From Serratia symbiotica (GTDB taxonomy: Bacteria > Pseudomonadota > Gammaproteobacteria > Enterobacterales > Enterobacteriaceae): a DNA stretch of 64,000 nucleotides. Shown here piece after piece: positions 48,757 to 58,957 of this stretch (position 1 is the stretch's first letter; the number at the start of each line of letters is the position of its first letter). The notes under the pieces were generated by a model, which worked only from the letters and a program-made list of their open reading frames with translations, was not told the origin of the DNA and made no database searches. Location of the stretch: positions 496,001-560,000 of the forward strand of contig FUHL01000001.1 in the NCBI GenBank assembly GCA_900155695.1, in the 5' to 3' direction. Position numbers and translations under genes: made by a program.

Positions 48757-49928
48757 TTGCTCCTCTCCTCAACTTATAGAAAGTGCTAAAATATATGCTA
48801 TTGGATTGATTAACTACGATATTAAGAATAGAGCACTCTAATTGATTTCCTATTTTGCAATGTTAAATTTAACAACCTTTCCTTTACAGTAGGGTATTTA
48901 GAAATGATTACATAACTACACAACATTTAGGTATACTTTTTTGCAAAAACATCAGTACCCATTTTACGTGAAATGTCAATAAGATATTCTGTATCATAAG
49001 ATAAGAAATGAATGAGTAGGCCTAAAATCATTGTATAAAAGGTATTATCAATTAGACGTAAAGTGGTGAGTGTCTAGTTTAATACTTCACTTAATGCTGT
49101 ACCAGTGATAATGATGGCATTTACTCCATAATTTACCGTCACTCGTACTGCATCTCTCATCATAATACGCTTTAATACTACTTCCATATCGCTGTTGTTG
49201 ACTTGATCGACTATTTCAGTAACTATTAATAGCTCTCATTCAATGATAATGCAACATATTTTATGTGATATTTAGAATAATTTAGATAGATAGTAGGCTA
49301 ACTAATTCACGCCACTCTCATGCTCCATATCCTCCATATCCCCTAGGTTCAAGAAATAAAAATTGACTTGGCATCTACAACACATCATCACACAGCCCAA
49401 TACTCTGAAATTGAAGACGCTAGAGGTTAACGAGAGTACCTTTTCTTGTGCACTAATAGGATAACTACTTATGCCTTACTGCCTTCTTTAATAAATCGAA
49501 GTTTATTATCTTTAATTTACACCTTCACTGTCACTTGTCAATGTGGAAAGATTCATACGTACACTTGTAATATGCTGAATTTAAGCAGCTGCCAACATAG
49601 CATTCTAGATCGTGTGAAGTAATAATCCTGTTGACTTCAATTTCTAACTATAGCACAGAATATTTTATTTATCAATTTTGAACGGTAACGGTGCAGGGAC
49701 TATTTAAAAACGCAGTAAATATTAGTATAAACACAATCTTCTGCTATAAGAATGTTATGAACACATAGAATTCTTATCAGTGAATATCATCCAAATGCCG
49801 TACTAATAGCACCACATCATATTACTCAAGGATCTTGCGAATGTTAGTTGAGAGGATTTTATAAAGAGCAAACTGATAGATAGACTGTTACGGTCATTTC
49901 TGGTAAAAAGTTTAATAATAAACGTCAT
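48490..49928 (-). pseudogene. thiI: Decayed thiI (tRNA 4-thiouridine synthase) with conserved rhodanese domain
   Basis: Full-length ThiI (about 482 residues in E. coli) can be traced from ATG 49928 (MTFIIKLF) to the stop at 48490, but many frameshifts and stops interrupt it. Recognisable pieces in order: FALYKILSTNIRKILE and VVLLVRHLDDI (N-terminal and THUMP region); LECYVGSCLN; LSLTSSVFNF, where the PP-loop SGGFDSG should be and is destroyed; VNFYFLNLGDMEDMEHESGV; MEVVLKRIMMRDAVRV; TLTTLRLIDNT; and VIISKYPTVKE. The final rhodanese domain (48493-48768) is a 92-codon uninterrupted frame with the catalytic Cys in [17 protein letters not shown]. The adenylation-dependent tRNA thiolation must be lost. 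The gene lies divergent from xseB-ispA-dxs, as in E. coli. Confidence 0.95.
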
Positions 49929-50348
49929 GATGTGTTTTATTTTTATATAATAATAGCAGTGCTAATAATATCATTATATAATCAACCTTATCTGAAAACG
50001 TTAAATATATATGATGATTTATAGATCCATGTCTATTACGGCAATCTCTATATTTTTATTGTTCAAATGATTATTTGAAATTATACTAAAAAGTATCTTA
50101 CCATACATTATTAAAGAGCAAAATATTAGATTGGTAATCTCGATGCATGAATTGTCAATATTATGACATGTCTGGTATTCAATTAATTTTGCTAGAAATG
50201 CACTGAATTTATTTACACGGCGTATAAATTTAGTGCTTGCTAGATTAAAAAAGTTCAAGTAAGCCGTGTAATGTATACCCATGCTATTTAGCAATAACGC
50301 TGCATATGCACTGTTGGTATCTTTTAATACAGATATTGAGTAATTACC
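49929..50348. other. Intergenic region thiI / ispA with xseB remnant
   Basis: 420 bases between the divergent thiI pseudogene and ispA. Its right half carries an xseB remnant (see separate entry). The remainder shows nothing I recognise. Confidence 0.5.
50140..50266 (+). pseudogene. xseB: Remnant of xseB (exonuclease VII small subunit)
   Basis: xseB directly precedes ispA in E. coli. In the frame ending with TAA near 50266, the residues INFARNALNLFTRRINLVLARLKKF align with the [22 protein letters not shown] helix of XseB. An ELSIL piece with an in-frame stop precedes it, resembling ELEQIV. No intact start or C-terminus remains. It is upstream of and on the same strand as ispA, with the expected order thiI / xseB-ispA-dxs. 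Confidence 0.55.
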
Positions 50349-51269
50349 ATGCCTGAGCTTGGCAAGCCTACTCCTTTTGATCATCAGTTAATGTTTTTTC
50401 GTAAGCGTGTTGATCGCACTATCCTACATTGCATAGAACCTCGACTAATTCACGATAGTGCTTTAGTAGCTGCCATGTGTCATAGCACACTACTGGGTGG
50501 AAAACGTCTGCGTCCATTCTTAGTTTACACCACTGGGCAAATGTTTGGTATTACACACAATAACCTAGACGCACCAGCTGCAGCAGTAGAATGTATTCAT
50601 GCCTATTCTCTAATCCATGATGATCTGCCAGCGATGGATAATGATAATCTACGCCGGGGTTACCCAACCTGTCATATAAAATTTGGTGAAGCTAACGCTA
50701 TTCTAGCTGGAGATGCATTACAAAGTTTAGCATTTTCTATTTTGGCCGATGTTGAGATGCCTGATGTAGCCTTATGTGATCGATTGGCGATGGTTTCTGA
50801 AGTAGCATCTGCTAGCGGTATAACAGGTTTGTGCGGTGGTCAATCGATGGATCTATGTGCGGAAGGAAAGCAAATTGAATTAGCAGAACTAGAGAAAATT
50901 CACCTCTATAAAACAGGATCTCTCATCCGTACAGCAATTCGACTGGGTGCTTTAGCTGCCGGAGTTTCAGGAAGAGCAGTCTTGCCAGTTCTTGACCGCT
51001 ATGCTGATGCTATCGGTCTCGCATTTCAAGTTCAAGATGACATTTTAGATGTAATTGGAACAACTGAGAAAATAGGGAAAAGACCAGGAGCAGATCAGCA
51101 AAAACGTAAAAATACCTATCCTGCTTTATTGGGAATTGAAAATGCAAAAGCTAAGTTATGTGGACTCTATAAGGAAGCATTAAGTGCATTAAATACTTTA
51201 GCAATACAATCTTATGACATATCACCATTACAATCACTGGCTAGTTTTATTATTCAACGTGATAATTAG
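50349..51269 (+). CDS. ispA: Farnesyl diphosphate synthase (geranyltranstransferase) IspA
   Basis: Condenses isopentenyl diphosphate with dimethylallyl and geranyl diphosphate to make farnesyl diphosphate for undecaprenyl and ubiquinone side chains. The protein has 306 residues (E. coli 299). The first aspartate-rich motif is in IHDDLPAMDNDNLRRG (about 90-103), the second in FQVQDDILDVIG (about 225-233); GGKRLRPFLVY and the KTGSLIR stretch are also present. The first 25 residues are divergent. dxs, the first enzyme of the same pathway, follows 175 bases later on the same strand. Confidence 0.96.
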   Translation: MPELGKPTPFDHQLMFFRKRVDRTILHCIEPRLIHDSALVAAMCHSTLLGGKRLRPFLVYTTGQMFGITHNNLDAPAAAVECIHAYSLIHDDLPAMDNDNLRRGYPTCHIKFGEANAILAGDALQSLAFSILADVEMPDVALCDRLAMVSEVASASGITGLCGGQSMDLCAEGKQIELAELEKIHLYKTGSLIRTAIRLGALAAGVSGRAVLPVLDRYADAIGLAFQVQDDILDVIGTTEKIGKRPGADQQKRKNTYPALLGIENAKAKLCGLYKEALSALNTLAIQSYDISPLQSLASFIIQRDN

Positions 51270-51444
51270 TGATAATTTAGTAAAAACTAATCACAAAGAT
51301 CAAAATCTTCTAGACGAAGATGCTACTACTGTTAGTAATAAGCTTAGTAAGAGACATAGATTATACAGTAGCTCAGTAATCTAAGGTGATAAACACCGCT
51401 GCCATTTAAAAGATGAAGGTCAAGTCCTCTAATATGAGAATAAA

Positions 51445-53310
51445 ATGGATCTTGATGTAGCTCAATACCCAACCTTATTGCTTGCAGAGAATCCCGATGC
51501 ACTCCGGTTATTGCTTAAAGAAAGCTTGCCGAAGTTATGTGATGAACTACGGCAATACTTAATAAATATCGTCAGTCAATCTAGCGGGCATTTCGCTTCG
51601 GGATTAGGTACAGTTGAACTAACAGTAGCATTACACTATGTCTATAAAACACCGTTTGATCGTTTAATATGGGATATAGGTCATCAAGCATATCCACATA
51701 AAATTTTAACTGGTCGCCGTAACCGTTTAGCAACTATTCGTCAAAAAAAGGGCTTGCATCCATTTCCTTGGCGTACGGAAAGCGAATATGATGCATTTTC
51801 AGTCGGACATTCTTCAACTTCTATCAGTGCTGGTCTTGGCATGGCCGTAGCAGCTAAGCATGAAGGGCTAGGCCGGCGTACAGTATGCGTGATTGGAGAT
51901 GGAGCGATGACTGCGGGAATGGCCTTTGAAGCGATGAACCACGCTGGAGATATTAAATCTGATATACTGGTGATATTGAATGATAATGAGATGTCAATTT
52001 CTGAGAATGTTGGAGCATTCAATAATTATCTGGCGAGATTACTATCTGGTAATCTTTATACTCGATTACGAGAAGGAAGTAAAAAAGTATTTACTAGTGT
52101 ACCGACTATTAAAACACTAGTAAAACAAACAGAAGACAACCTAAAAGGGATGGTAGTTCCAGGTACACTATTTACAGAACTAGGCTTCAATTATATTGGA
52201 CCAGTAGATGGTCATGATGTGCATCACTTAGTTGATACGTTAAAAAATATGCATGACCTGCAAGGTCCAAAGCTACTGCACATAATGACGAAGAAAGGTC
52301 GAGGTTATGAACCTGCCGAAAAAGATCCAATTAGTTTTCACTCTGTACCAAAATTTGATCCAGTCAGTGGCAGGCTACCGCCGATAGCCAATAACTTACC
52401 AAGTTATTCAAAAATATTTGGATATTGGTTGTGTGAAACAGCAGCTCAAGATAGCACTCTTATGGCCATCACACCTGCCATGCGTGAAGGTTCAGGCATG
52501 GTACAATTTTCACGTGAATACCCAAAACAATATTTCGATGTGGCAATTGCAGAACAACACGCAGTAACTTTTGCTGCTGGATTAGCGATAGGAGGGTATA
52601 AACCAGTAGTAGCAATTTACTCCACTTTCTTACAACGCGCTTATGATCAACTTATACATGACGTAGCCATACAACAACTTCCTGTAATGTTTGCTATTGA
52701 TCGTGGTGGTATCGTAGGTGCTGATGGGCAAACTCATCAGGGAGCTTTTGATCTATCTTTTTTACGTTGTATTCCAAGTATGGTAATTATGACACCTAGC
52801 GATGAAAACGAGTGCCGTCAGATGTTATATACTGGCTATCACTATAATGATGGCCCAAGTGCAGTACGTTATCCGAGAGGAAGCGGTACCGGTGCAATAT
52901 TGGAACCACTGAAAAGTTTACCTATTGGTAAAGGGATCATGCGACGTGCCGGCAAGGATATAGCAATACTTAATTTTGGCACTTTACTGTTAGAGGCGGC
53001 GCAAGTAGCAGAAGCACTCGATGCTACGCTAGTAGATATGCGATTTGTGAAACCATTAGATAAACAGATGATCATGAAGATGGCTAGCAGCCATAAAACA
53101 TTAGTCACATTAGAAGAGAATGCTATTATTGGCGGTGCCGGCAGCGGTGTAAATGAGTTGTTAATGGGACATCGGCGTCTAGTTTCAGTATTGAATATAG
53201 GATTGCCTGATAAGTTCATACCACAAGGTAGTCAGGAAGAAATACGTGCTGACTTATTGCTGGATGCTGCTGGTATTCAACGCCAGATCGAAAAATGGAT
53301 GCAACAGTAA
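51445..53310 (+). CDS. dxs: 1-deoxy-D-xylulose-5-phosphate synthase Dxs
   Basis: Thiamine-diphosphate enzyme joining pyruvate and glyceraldehyde 3-phosphate to give DXP, the entry to the MEP isoprenoid pathway and a precursor of thiamine and, in enterobacteria, pyridoxal phosphate. Its 621 residues match E. coli (620). The ThDP/Mg motif [18 protein letters not shown]...LNDNEMSIS is near 150-185; [13 protein letters not shown] precedes it. The catalytic Glu lies in [17 protein letters not shown] (about 370), and the transketolase-C domain ends with [17 protein letters not shown]. It is the last gene of the xseB-ispA-dxs block and faces pgpA. Confidence 0.98.
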   Translation: MDLDVAQYPTLLLAENPDALRLLLKESLPKLCDELRQYLINIVSQSSGHFASGLGTVELTVALHYVYKTPFDRLIWDIGHQAYPHKILTGRRNRLATIRQKKGLHPFPWRTESEYDAFSVGHSSTSISAGLGMAVAAKHEGLGRRTVCVIGDGAMTAGMAFEAMNHAGDIKSDILVILNDNEMSISENVGAFNNYLARLLSGNLYTRLREGSKKVFTSVPTIKTLVKQTEDNLKGMVVPGTLFTELGFNYIGPVDGHDVHHLVDTLKNMHDLQGPKLLHIMTKKGRGYEPAEKDPISFHSVPKFDPVSGRLPPIANNLPSYSKIFGYWLCETAAQDSTLMAITPAMREGSGMVQFSREYPKQYFDVAIAEQHAVTFAAGLAIGGYKPVVAIYSTFLQRAYDQLIHDVAIQQLPVMFAIDRGGIVGADGQTHQGAFDLSFLRCIPSMVIMTPSDENECRQMLYTGYHYNDGPSAVRYPRGSGTGAILEPLKSLPIGKGIMRRAGKDIAILNFGTLLLEAAQVAEALDATLVDMRFVKPLDKQMIMKMASSHKTLVTLEENAIIGGAGSGVNELLMGHRRLVSVLNIGLPDKFIPQGSQEEIRADLLLDAAGIQRQIEKWMQQ

Positions 53311-53443
53311 TGCCTACTACTTACATTCTTAACTTTATTATGTTCTTTGAACGTTTTCTACTTAAAACTGCCCTTGAAAAGATTTATTCTGCAGCCTAAT
53401 ATAATAGTTTTAAAATGATGTATATTGCTTAATCAAACACACT

Positions 53444-53941
53444 CTATTCAGGAATAGACATGCACTGATACTGATGTATTAAGTAGATAATACAAACTGA
53501 TAACAGCCCTGCGATGATATCGTCGATCATAATACCTATTCCACCTTTAATATTGAGATCAAACCAAGATATTGGCCAAGGTTTCACTATATCTAAAATG
53601 CGAAAAATCACTAAGCCGGTAATTAACCACTCCCAGTTATTAGCTGGCAGCATAGTTAGTGTAATCAGCATGCCGACAAATTCATCCCAAACTATACTAG
53701 TATGATCGTGTACCTGTATGTCTTTTGTAGTCTGATGGCATAAATAAATACCAAGGTAAATACTAAATACCAGTAATAATAAATAAATTTGCCATGGTAA
53801 TTGTATCAAAAGAAGCCAGAACGGAATTGCTACTAATGATCCAATAGTACCCGGCATAAGTGATGATAAACCGCTACCAAAACAGGTGGCTAGTAAGTGA
53901 CAAGGATTACGCATCTGTAAACGGCGTTTAGCTTTATCCAT
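53444..53941 (-). CDS. pgpA: Phosphatidylglycerophosphatase A
   Basis: Inner-membrane phosphatase that converts phosphatidylglycerophosphate to phosphatidylglycerol. The protein of 165 residues (E. coli 172) shows FGSGLSSLMPGTIGSLVAIPFW, YLCHQTTKDIQVHDHTSIVWDEFVGM with the conserved acidic residues, and IMIDDIIAGLLS near the end; three to four hydrophobic segments are visible. The ATG (53941) overlaps the thiL stop by one base (TGATG), so translation is coupled. A TTG one codon upstream is a less likely start. Confidence 0.95.
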   Translation of the reverse strand: MDKAKRRLQMRNPCHLLATCFGSGLSSLMPGTIGSLVAIPFWLLLIQLPWQIYLLLLVFSIYLGIYLCHQTTKDIQVHDHTSIVWDEFVGMLITLTMLPANNWEWLITGLVIFRILDIVKPWPISWFDLNIKGGIGIMIDDIIAGLLSVCIIYLIHQYQCMSIPE

Positions 53942-54924
53942 CAATTCAATCCAGCACGAAAATGATCAAAACCTTTGCACGCTAATTCTACTAGCTGATT
54001 ATGACGATAAAATTTTATGCCTTCCGATAAAGGGCAAATCTGACCAATGCAAGTAAAATCTACACATAGATGATTTAATTCTATTTCAAGTATATTCCGG
54101 TGTATCTCAGGCACCGTAAAACAAAGTTCGTAATCTTCACCACCTGTGAGTCCCCATAATAACGCTTGTTCATAATCCGCATTACAACTTAGCATCTGTG
54201 ATAACGGCAATACATCTAAATTAATGCGCGCACCACACTTACTAGCTATAAGTATATGCTGTAGATCAGAGATTAAACCATCGGAAATATCGATCGCTGA
54301 ACTAGCTAGATTGCGCAACGCTTTCCCCTGTAATATTCGTGGTTGTGGTCGAAGGTGACGACTGAGTAGGTAATCTCTTATTGTGACATCAGCAACTGTT
54401 AATCGTCCCTGCATGATGGCTAAACCAGCACTACTGTCTCCTAATGTACCGGTGACGTATATCCAGTCGCCAATACGAGCGCCACTTCGTGTTATAGCTT
54501 GCCCATCTGGTATTATCCCTTGGATAGTTAGTGTCAAACTTAAGGGACCACGTGTAGTATCACCACCGATCAACTGCATACCATAGTAATTAAGTTGTTC
54601 GAAGAGGCTATCGCTAAATACCTTAATCCATGTTTCATCTATTGTAGGTAAAGTAAGGGACAGTAAAAGCCAAGATGGATCTGCTCCCATGGACGCTAGA
54701 TCACTTAAGTTAACTGCTAGTGCCTTTTGACCTAAATCAGCCGGATCGATATCTGGCAGGAAGTGAATGCCAGAGACTAATGTGTCTGTGCTGATAGCTA
54801 CAAGGTGTTTTTCTGCTACTTCAATGAGCGCACAGTCATCTCCAATTCCTAGCTTTACATCACTGCGTAATTTTTTACAGCGATCAAAATATAGAGTAAT
54901 GATATCAAATTCTCCACATGCCAT
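53941..54924 (-). CDS. thiL: Thiamine-monophosphate kinase ThiL
   Basis: Phosphorylates thiamine monophosphate to the cofactor thiamine diphosphate. It has 327 residues (E. coli 325). The motifs [41 protein letters not shown], the [12 protein letters not shown] metal-binding stretch, and [15 protein letters not shown] and [11 protein letters not shown] are intact. The product is needed by Dxs and the 2-oxoacid dehydrogenases. Together with the rhodanese remnant of ThiI it raises the question whether thiamine is made here or imported as the monophosphate. Confidence 0.97.
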   Translation of the reverse strand: MACGEFDIITLYFDRCKKLRSDVKLGIGDDCALIEVAEKHLVAISTDTLVSGIHFLPDIDPADLGQKALAVNLSDLASMGADPSWLLLSLTLPTIDETWIKVFSDSLFEQLNYYGMQLIGGDTTRGPLSLTLTIQGIIPDGQAITRSGARIGDWIYVTGTLGDSSAGLAIMQGRLTVADVTIRDYLLSRHLRPQPRILQGKALRNLASSAIDISDGLISDLQHILIASKCGARINLDVLPLSQMLSCNADYEQALLWGLTGGEDYELCFTVPEIHRNILEIELNHLCVDFTCIGQICPLSEGIKFYRHNQLVELACKGFDHFRAGLN

Positions 54925-54968
54925 AGAATATGATCCAGTAATAGTATTTCAAGATGAGCATCTTACCA

Positions 54969-55394
54969 TCAATTTTTTATTTTTTTCTTATGGATAGGAG
55001 GTATAGCTTTATCTAGTACACCGTTTATGAACTTGTGACTATCCTCAGCGCCGAAAGTTTTTGCCAATTCTATTGCTTCATTAATAGCTACTTTATACGG
55101 AATATCCTCGCGCATTTTTAGTTCAAATAATGCAATACGTAAAACTGCACGTTCTACCTGTCCTAAGTTATTAAGCTGCCGTGATAAATAGGGGACCATC
55201 ATGGAATCCAGAAGTCTTGCATGCATAGATACGCCAAAAATTAACTCTCGCAAATAAGCAATATCAACACCATTGAGATCTTGTTCCGTAAGAAACTGGT
55301 ATTCAACAATAGTGATATCATTACTAGATACCTGCCAAGAGTAAAGCGCTTGAACGGCGCACTCACGAGCGCGATGACGAGCAACAGGTTTCAC
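54969..55394 (-). CDS. nusB: Transcription antitermination factor NusB
   Basis: RNA-binding all-helical protein that, with NusE (S10), recognises boxA and promotes antitermination of rRNA operons. Its 141 residues match E. coli (139): [15 protein letters not shown] at the N-terminus and [16 protein letters not shown]...[13 protein letters not shown] at the C-terminus. The start is GTG (55394), preceded by aagggg; no ATG fits. It lies 20 bases after ribH and 44 bases before thiL, in the usual enterobacterial operon. Confidence 0.96.
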   Translation of the reverse strand: MKPVARHRARECAVQALYSWQVSSNDITIVEYQFLTEQDLNGVDIAYLRELIFGVSMHARLLDSMMVPYLSRQLNNLGQVERAVLRIALFELKMREDIPYKVAINEAIELAKTFGAEDSHKFINGVLDKAIPPIHKKKIKN

Positions 55395-55414
55395 TGGATT
55401 CCCCTTAAATACAT

Positions 55415-55885
55415 TCAGGATTTAATAGCTTTAATAACATTAATCATTTCAAGTGCACTCATGGCAGCTTCAGCACCTTTATTTCCAAATTTAGTGCCGG
55501 AACGTTCAATAGCTTGCTCAATACTTTCAGTACTCAGCACACCAAAAGAAACAGGAACTTCAGTATTTAAAGAAACACTACCTATGCCAGAGCTAGCCAC
55601 TCCTGCTACATATTCAAAATGCGGAGTACTACCTCGGATAATTGCTCCTAATGCAATAACGGCATCATATTTTTTCGTATTAGCTAGCACTTTCACAGCT
55701 AAGGGTAACTCGTATGCTCCTGGAACCCAGACAAGAGTTATATTGTCGTCAGCAATTTGACCAATACGTTTTAGTACATCATTAGCACCATGTAGCAGGT
55801 TTTTATTAATAAAAGTATTAAATCGTGCAGTTACAATTGCTATACAAGCATCTGGAGCCAGAGTAACACCTTCAATAATTTTCAT
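55415..55885 (-). CDS. ribH: 6,7-dimethyl-8-ribityllumazine synthase
   Basis: Penultimate step of riboflavin synthesis: condenses the pyrimidinedione with dihydroxybutanone phosphate, forming 60-subunit capsids in many bacteria. Its 156 residues equal the E. coli enzyme (called RibE there). Conserved [30 protein letters not shown] and [17 protein letters not shown], with the catalytic His, are present. A hairpin between ribD and ribH suggests that ribH-nusB-thiL-pgpA may have its own promoter. Confidence 0.97.
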   Translation of the reverse strand: MKIIEGVTLAPDACIAIVTARFNTFINKNLLHGANDVLKRIGQIADDNITLVWVPGAYELPLAVKVLANTKKYDAVIALGAIIRGSTPHFEYVAGVASSGIGSVSLNTEVPVSFGVLSTESIEQAIERSGTKFGNKGAEAAMSALEMINVIKAIKS

Positions 55886-56111
55886 ACGCTTTACCTTTAA
55901 ATAGGGTTAATAAACAATAAAGAACAGTATTATACCATATCCATGGTACCTATCATCCTTAATAGCTATATATACCGTTAATATGTAAAGTGATATTCGT
56001 TATTTCATCGTCATTTAAAATAAATTAAAAAATTTAGACTAAATAGTCTAGACATTAATGATTCTGTGAACACGATTGCTGACTGTAATCTTTACTTAAT
56101 AATGTAAGTAA

Positions 56112-56138
56112 AACCCACCTATCCATAATAGGTAGGTT
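56112..56138 (-). terminator. Intrinsic terminator of ribD
   Basis: An 11-bp stem (aacccacctat / ataggtaggtt, one G-T wobble on the minus strand) with a 5-base loop lies 25 bases after the ribD stop. On the minus strand it is followed by a T-rich stretch (ttttacttac). Confidence 0.65.
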
Positions 56139-56162
56139 ATCTTGATTGACAACTGCCTTTAT

Positions 56163-57272
56163 TTATTTCTTTCTCCTAAGCCTTAGACGCAGATCTGGTC
56201 CGATTTGTATCACCTCACTTAATATAAATTCAGGCGCATCTTGTAGTTTATCCACGCCAGGAAGATCACAAAGGCCTCGACTATTATTACCTAACAGTTT
56301 TGGTGCTAAGTATAATATTAGCTCATCCACTAAGCTAGATTGTAGCAGTGCACCAGATAATTTAGCCCCCGCTTCAACCCAGATAGAGTTTAACTGACGT
56401 TTTGCCAATTCTATCATCAACATCATCAAATCTATACTCTTGCCGTATTCTGGTAAGATCAATTGTTCAACACTTGTTGGCCACGCCTGGTTATCTACCT
56501 GTAAACGAGCTAGCACAATAGCACCCGGTTGTTTTATTACCCGATGCTTCGGTGTTATACGGTTTTGGCTATCAAGGATAATACGCAATGGCTGGCGTAA
56601 ATATTTTTTAGGATATAGACTTTTCGTTTCTGCATCTAATTCATGCCAACGCACTGTTAGCGCAGGATCATCGGCTAATATAGTGGCACTAGTACTCAGT
56701 ATTCCTGCACTTTGCGCTCGTAAATATTGTACGTCTTGACGAGCCTGAGAAGAAGTAATCCATTGGCTTTCACCGGAGGCCATGGCAGTTCTACCATCTA
56801 ACGAAACTGCAAGTTTAAGCTGTACATATGGCAATCCTGTTCTCATACGTTTTAGAAAACCTAGATTCAATGCTTCAGCTTCTGCGAATAATACACCTTG
56901 ACATACCTCAATACCAGCTTGCTTCAATTGATATAATCCACGTCCTGCTACTGCAGGATTGGGATCTTCTGTCGCGATGACGGCTCGGCTTATACCGGCA
57001 AAAATCAGTGCATCAGTACACGGTGGCGTTCGACCATAATAGCTACATGGTTCAAGTGTGATATAAGCAGTAGCATCACGCGCTTTATCCCCTGCCATTC
57101 GTAGTGCATGTATTTCTGCGTGATCTTCACCAGCGCGTAGATGATACCCTTCACCTACGATGTGACCATTACGCACAATAACACAGCCAACATTAGGATT
57201 TGGGGCAGTAGTAAATCTTCCAAGCTGTGCTAGTTTTAAAGCATAGGACATGTAAAATTCATCACTTTGCAT
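56163..57272 (-). CDS. ribD: Bifunctional riboflavin deaminase/reductase RibD
   Basis: Second and third steps of riboflavin synthesis from the GTP-derived pyrimidine. The protein has 369 residues (E. coli 367). The N-terminal deaminase domain (1-145) has zinc ligands in DHAEIHAL and EPCSYYGRTPPCTDALI; the C-terminal reductase domain (about 146-369) has LKLAVSLDGRTAMASGESQWITS and VEAGAKLSGALL. ATG 57272 is preceded by aggggaaaag and matches homologues (MQDEFYM). Unusually, the frame stays open for 50 codons upstream and encodes the C-terminus of NrdR; the nrdR stop codon has been lost. Confidence 0.96.
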   Translation of the reverse strand: MQSDEFYMSYALKLAQLGRFTTAPNPNVGCVIVRNGHIVGEGYHLRAGEDHAEIHALRMAGDKARDATAYITLEPCSYYGRTPPCTDALIFAGISRAVIATEDPNPAVAGRGLYQLKQAGIEVCQGVLFAEAEALNLGFLKRMRTGLPYVQLKLAVSLDGRTAMASGESQWITSSQARQDVQYLRAQSAGILSTSATILADDPALTVRWHELDAETKSLYPKKYLRQPLRIILDSQNRITPKHRVIKQPGAIVLARLQVDNQAWPTSVEQLILPEYGKSIDLMMLMIELAKRQLNSIWVEAGAKLSGALLQSSLVDELILYLAPKLLGNNSRGLCDLPGVDKLQDAPEFILSEVIQIGPDLRLRLRRKK

Positions 57273-57540
57273 CTTCTTTTCCCCTCTTAATTTCTTTAAA
57301 CTGGCAATCTCTTCGCCAAATGCACGAATATCTTTCCAGCTGCGGTATACCGATGCAAAGTGGATATAAGTTACCTGATCTAATTTTTTCGTTCTGCGAT
57401 TAAAAAATTGCTGATTATCTTTTCAGTCTTTGTCGTTGCCTCATATTACATATCGATCATTTTCTATGATGGCTAGTAGCATTGTTTATATCATTGACAC
57501 TTGCCAGACGTTTTTAATGACTTTAATATACTTACTCTGC
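57273..57540 (-). pseudogene. nrdR: Remnant of nrdR, fused in frame to ribD
   Basis: NrdR is the ATP-cone repressor of ribonucleotide reductase genes and precedes ribD in E. coli. Here the minus strand encodes KKLDQVTYIHFASVYRSW and then KDIRAFGEEIASLKK, clearly the NrdR C-terminus, running without a stop into RibD. Upstream, in a frame offset by one base at an A6 tract (57384-57389), EKIISNFLIAE matches SKMIGNLVMEQ. After further frameshifts, KRLASVNDINNATSHH matches KRPVSSDDVEMAINHI. The N-terminal zinc ribbon is not recognisable and in-frame stops are present, so no repressor is made. Confidence 0.85.
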
Positions 57541-58017
57541 ATCTTTTATCATTTTAAATGCCTATACCTCTAAAATGCCTATACCTCATGGTTTTTAATG
57601 ACTCTATGGCATTAGTCATTTAGCTAATTAAAAGATTAGAATGCATTAGCAGCTATATATCTAGTACTTACGTCATCTAATCCCTAGCAAACCATTACGC
57701 ACTCATCTACCATACTAGCTTTGGTATAAATAACAGTACAGAGATAGCAATATTTAACAATACCCATTAAACATATTTAGGATTTGTAAGTATTACTTGA
57801 TAATATAGTTACAACAAAAGTTATCTAAAATTTATTATAAAGCGTCTGGTGTCTGCAATAAGATTCCTAACAATCTATTTCTAATTAATTTTTATAATGT
57901 GAAAAATCATTAAGTGAAGAAAACAGTGTTTGATGAACGTCGCTTGAATTATTTTATAGCGCCCTAACTATATTATATACTAGTGTAGTATTATATACTA
58001 ATACTCTCGAGATTTTC
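57541..58017. other. Region nrdR remnant-secF
   Basis: The N-terminal half of nrdR would lie at the left of this stretch but is no longer recognisable. It contains a 17-bp tandem duplication (57556-57589). In E. coli tsx and yajI lie here; neither is seen. Confidence 0.5.
57556..57589. repeat. 17-bp tandem duplication
   Basis: Two adjacent 17-bp units beginning aaatgcctatacctc at 57556 and 57573 (only the last two bases differ), within the decayed nrdR region. Likely slippage. Confidence 0.75.
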
Positions 58018-58947
58018 CTACTTTTGTTTTATCGTGTATTCACTTTTTATACCGAGCCTTAATGCTAACGCCGAGACAATATAAATGGAAGATATAGTGC
58101 CGATTGAGACACCTATTAGCATCGCTATAGAGAAACTATGCAACATTGTACCGCCAAATATATACAGTATCAGCACCACTAACAATGTAATGCCAGAGGT
58201 TATTAACGTTCGAATCAATGTTTGTGTCAAAGATACATTTATTATCTCATAAGGCGTCCCATGGGGAATCTTTATAAAGTTTTCACGAATACGATCAGAA
58301 ATAACAATACTATCGTTTAAGGAGTAACCAATAACTGACATGAGAGATGCTACGATAGTAATGTTAAGCTCTATGTGAAATAAAGATAGCATACCTAAAG
58401 TGATGAGAACATCATGTGCTAATGCAATAACGGTTCCTAACGCTAGATGCCATTGAAAACGAATACCAACGTAAATTAGAATACAAATCAATGCTATTAC
58501 CAGCGCTATACTTCCGTTTTGCGCTAACTCATTCCCTATACTTGGGCCAATAAACTCAATACGCTTTACAGTAGCATAATTATCCGTGGCTTGATTAATG
58601 ACGCTGATTATATTATAACTCTGTTCTTGTACTTTGTTATCCTTCATCGGTGGAAGACGAATTATCACGTCGTGGTTACTGCCAAAATTTTGAACAATTG
58701 AATCCTGAAAGCTAGCTTTGTCTAGCTTATAGCGAATGAGGTCAAGATTAGCGGGTTTTTCCAGATGAATTTCAATTACCGTGCCGCCAGTAAAATCTAA
58801 ACCCCAGTTAAATCCATGCACGAACATAATAAAGATTGATGTGATTAGCAGTAGAAATGAGATACTAAAGGCTACGTAATCCCAACGCATAAAATCATAA
58901 ACTTTACGGCCATAGTTAAGTTGCTCAATAGTATAATCTTGTGCCAA
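58018..58947 (-). CDS. secF: Protein translocase subunit SecF
   Basis: Inner-membrane partner of SecD in the SecDF-YajC complex that pulls exported proteins into the periplasm using the proton gradient. I choose TTG 58947 ([24 protein letters not shown]), with AAGGA seven bases upstream. This gives 309 residues, aligns with MAQEYTVEQLNHGRKVYDF of E. coli and leaves a 10-base gap after secD. An ATG 45 bases upstream would overlap secD and add unmatched residues. It has six membrane segments, the periplasmic [17 protein letters not shown] motif, and [20 protein letters not shown] in the membrane core. Confidence 0.95.
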   Translation of the reverse strand: MAQDYTIEQLNYGRKVYDFMRWDYVAFSISFLLLITSIFIMFVHGFNWGLDFTGGTVIEIHLEKPANLDLIRYKLDKASFQDSIVQNFGSNHDVIIRLPPMKDNKVQEQSYNIISVINQATDNYATVKRIEFIGPSIGNELAQNGSIALVIALICILIYVGIRFQWHLALGTVIALAHDVLITLGMLSLFHIELNITIVASLMSVIGYSLNDSIVISDRIRENFIKIPHGTPYEIINVSLTQTLIRTLITSGITLLVVLILYIFGGTMLHSFSIAMLIGVSIGTISSIYIVSALALRLGIKSEYTIKQK

Positions 58948-58957
58948 AATTAATTCC

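Noticed and set aside
50019-50384. 121-codon minus-strand open frame overlapping the ispA start
   Set aside because: It is antisense to ispA and to the xseB remnant, has no recognisable similarity, and the plus-strand reading explains the region better.
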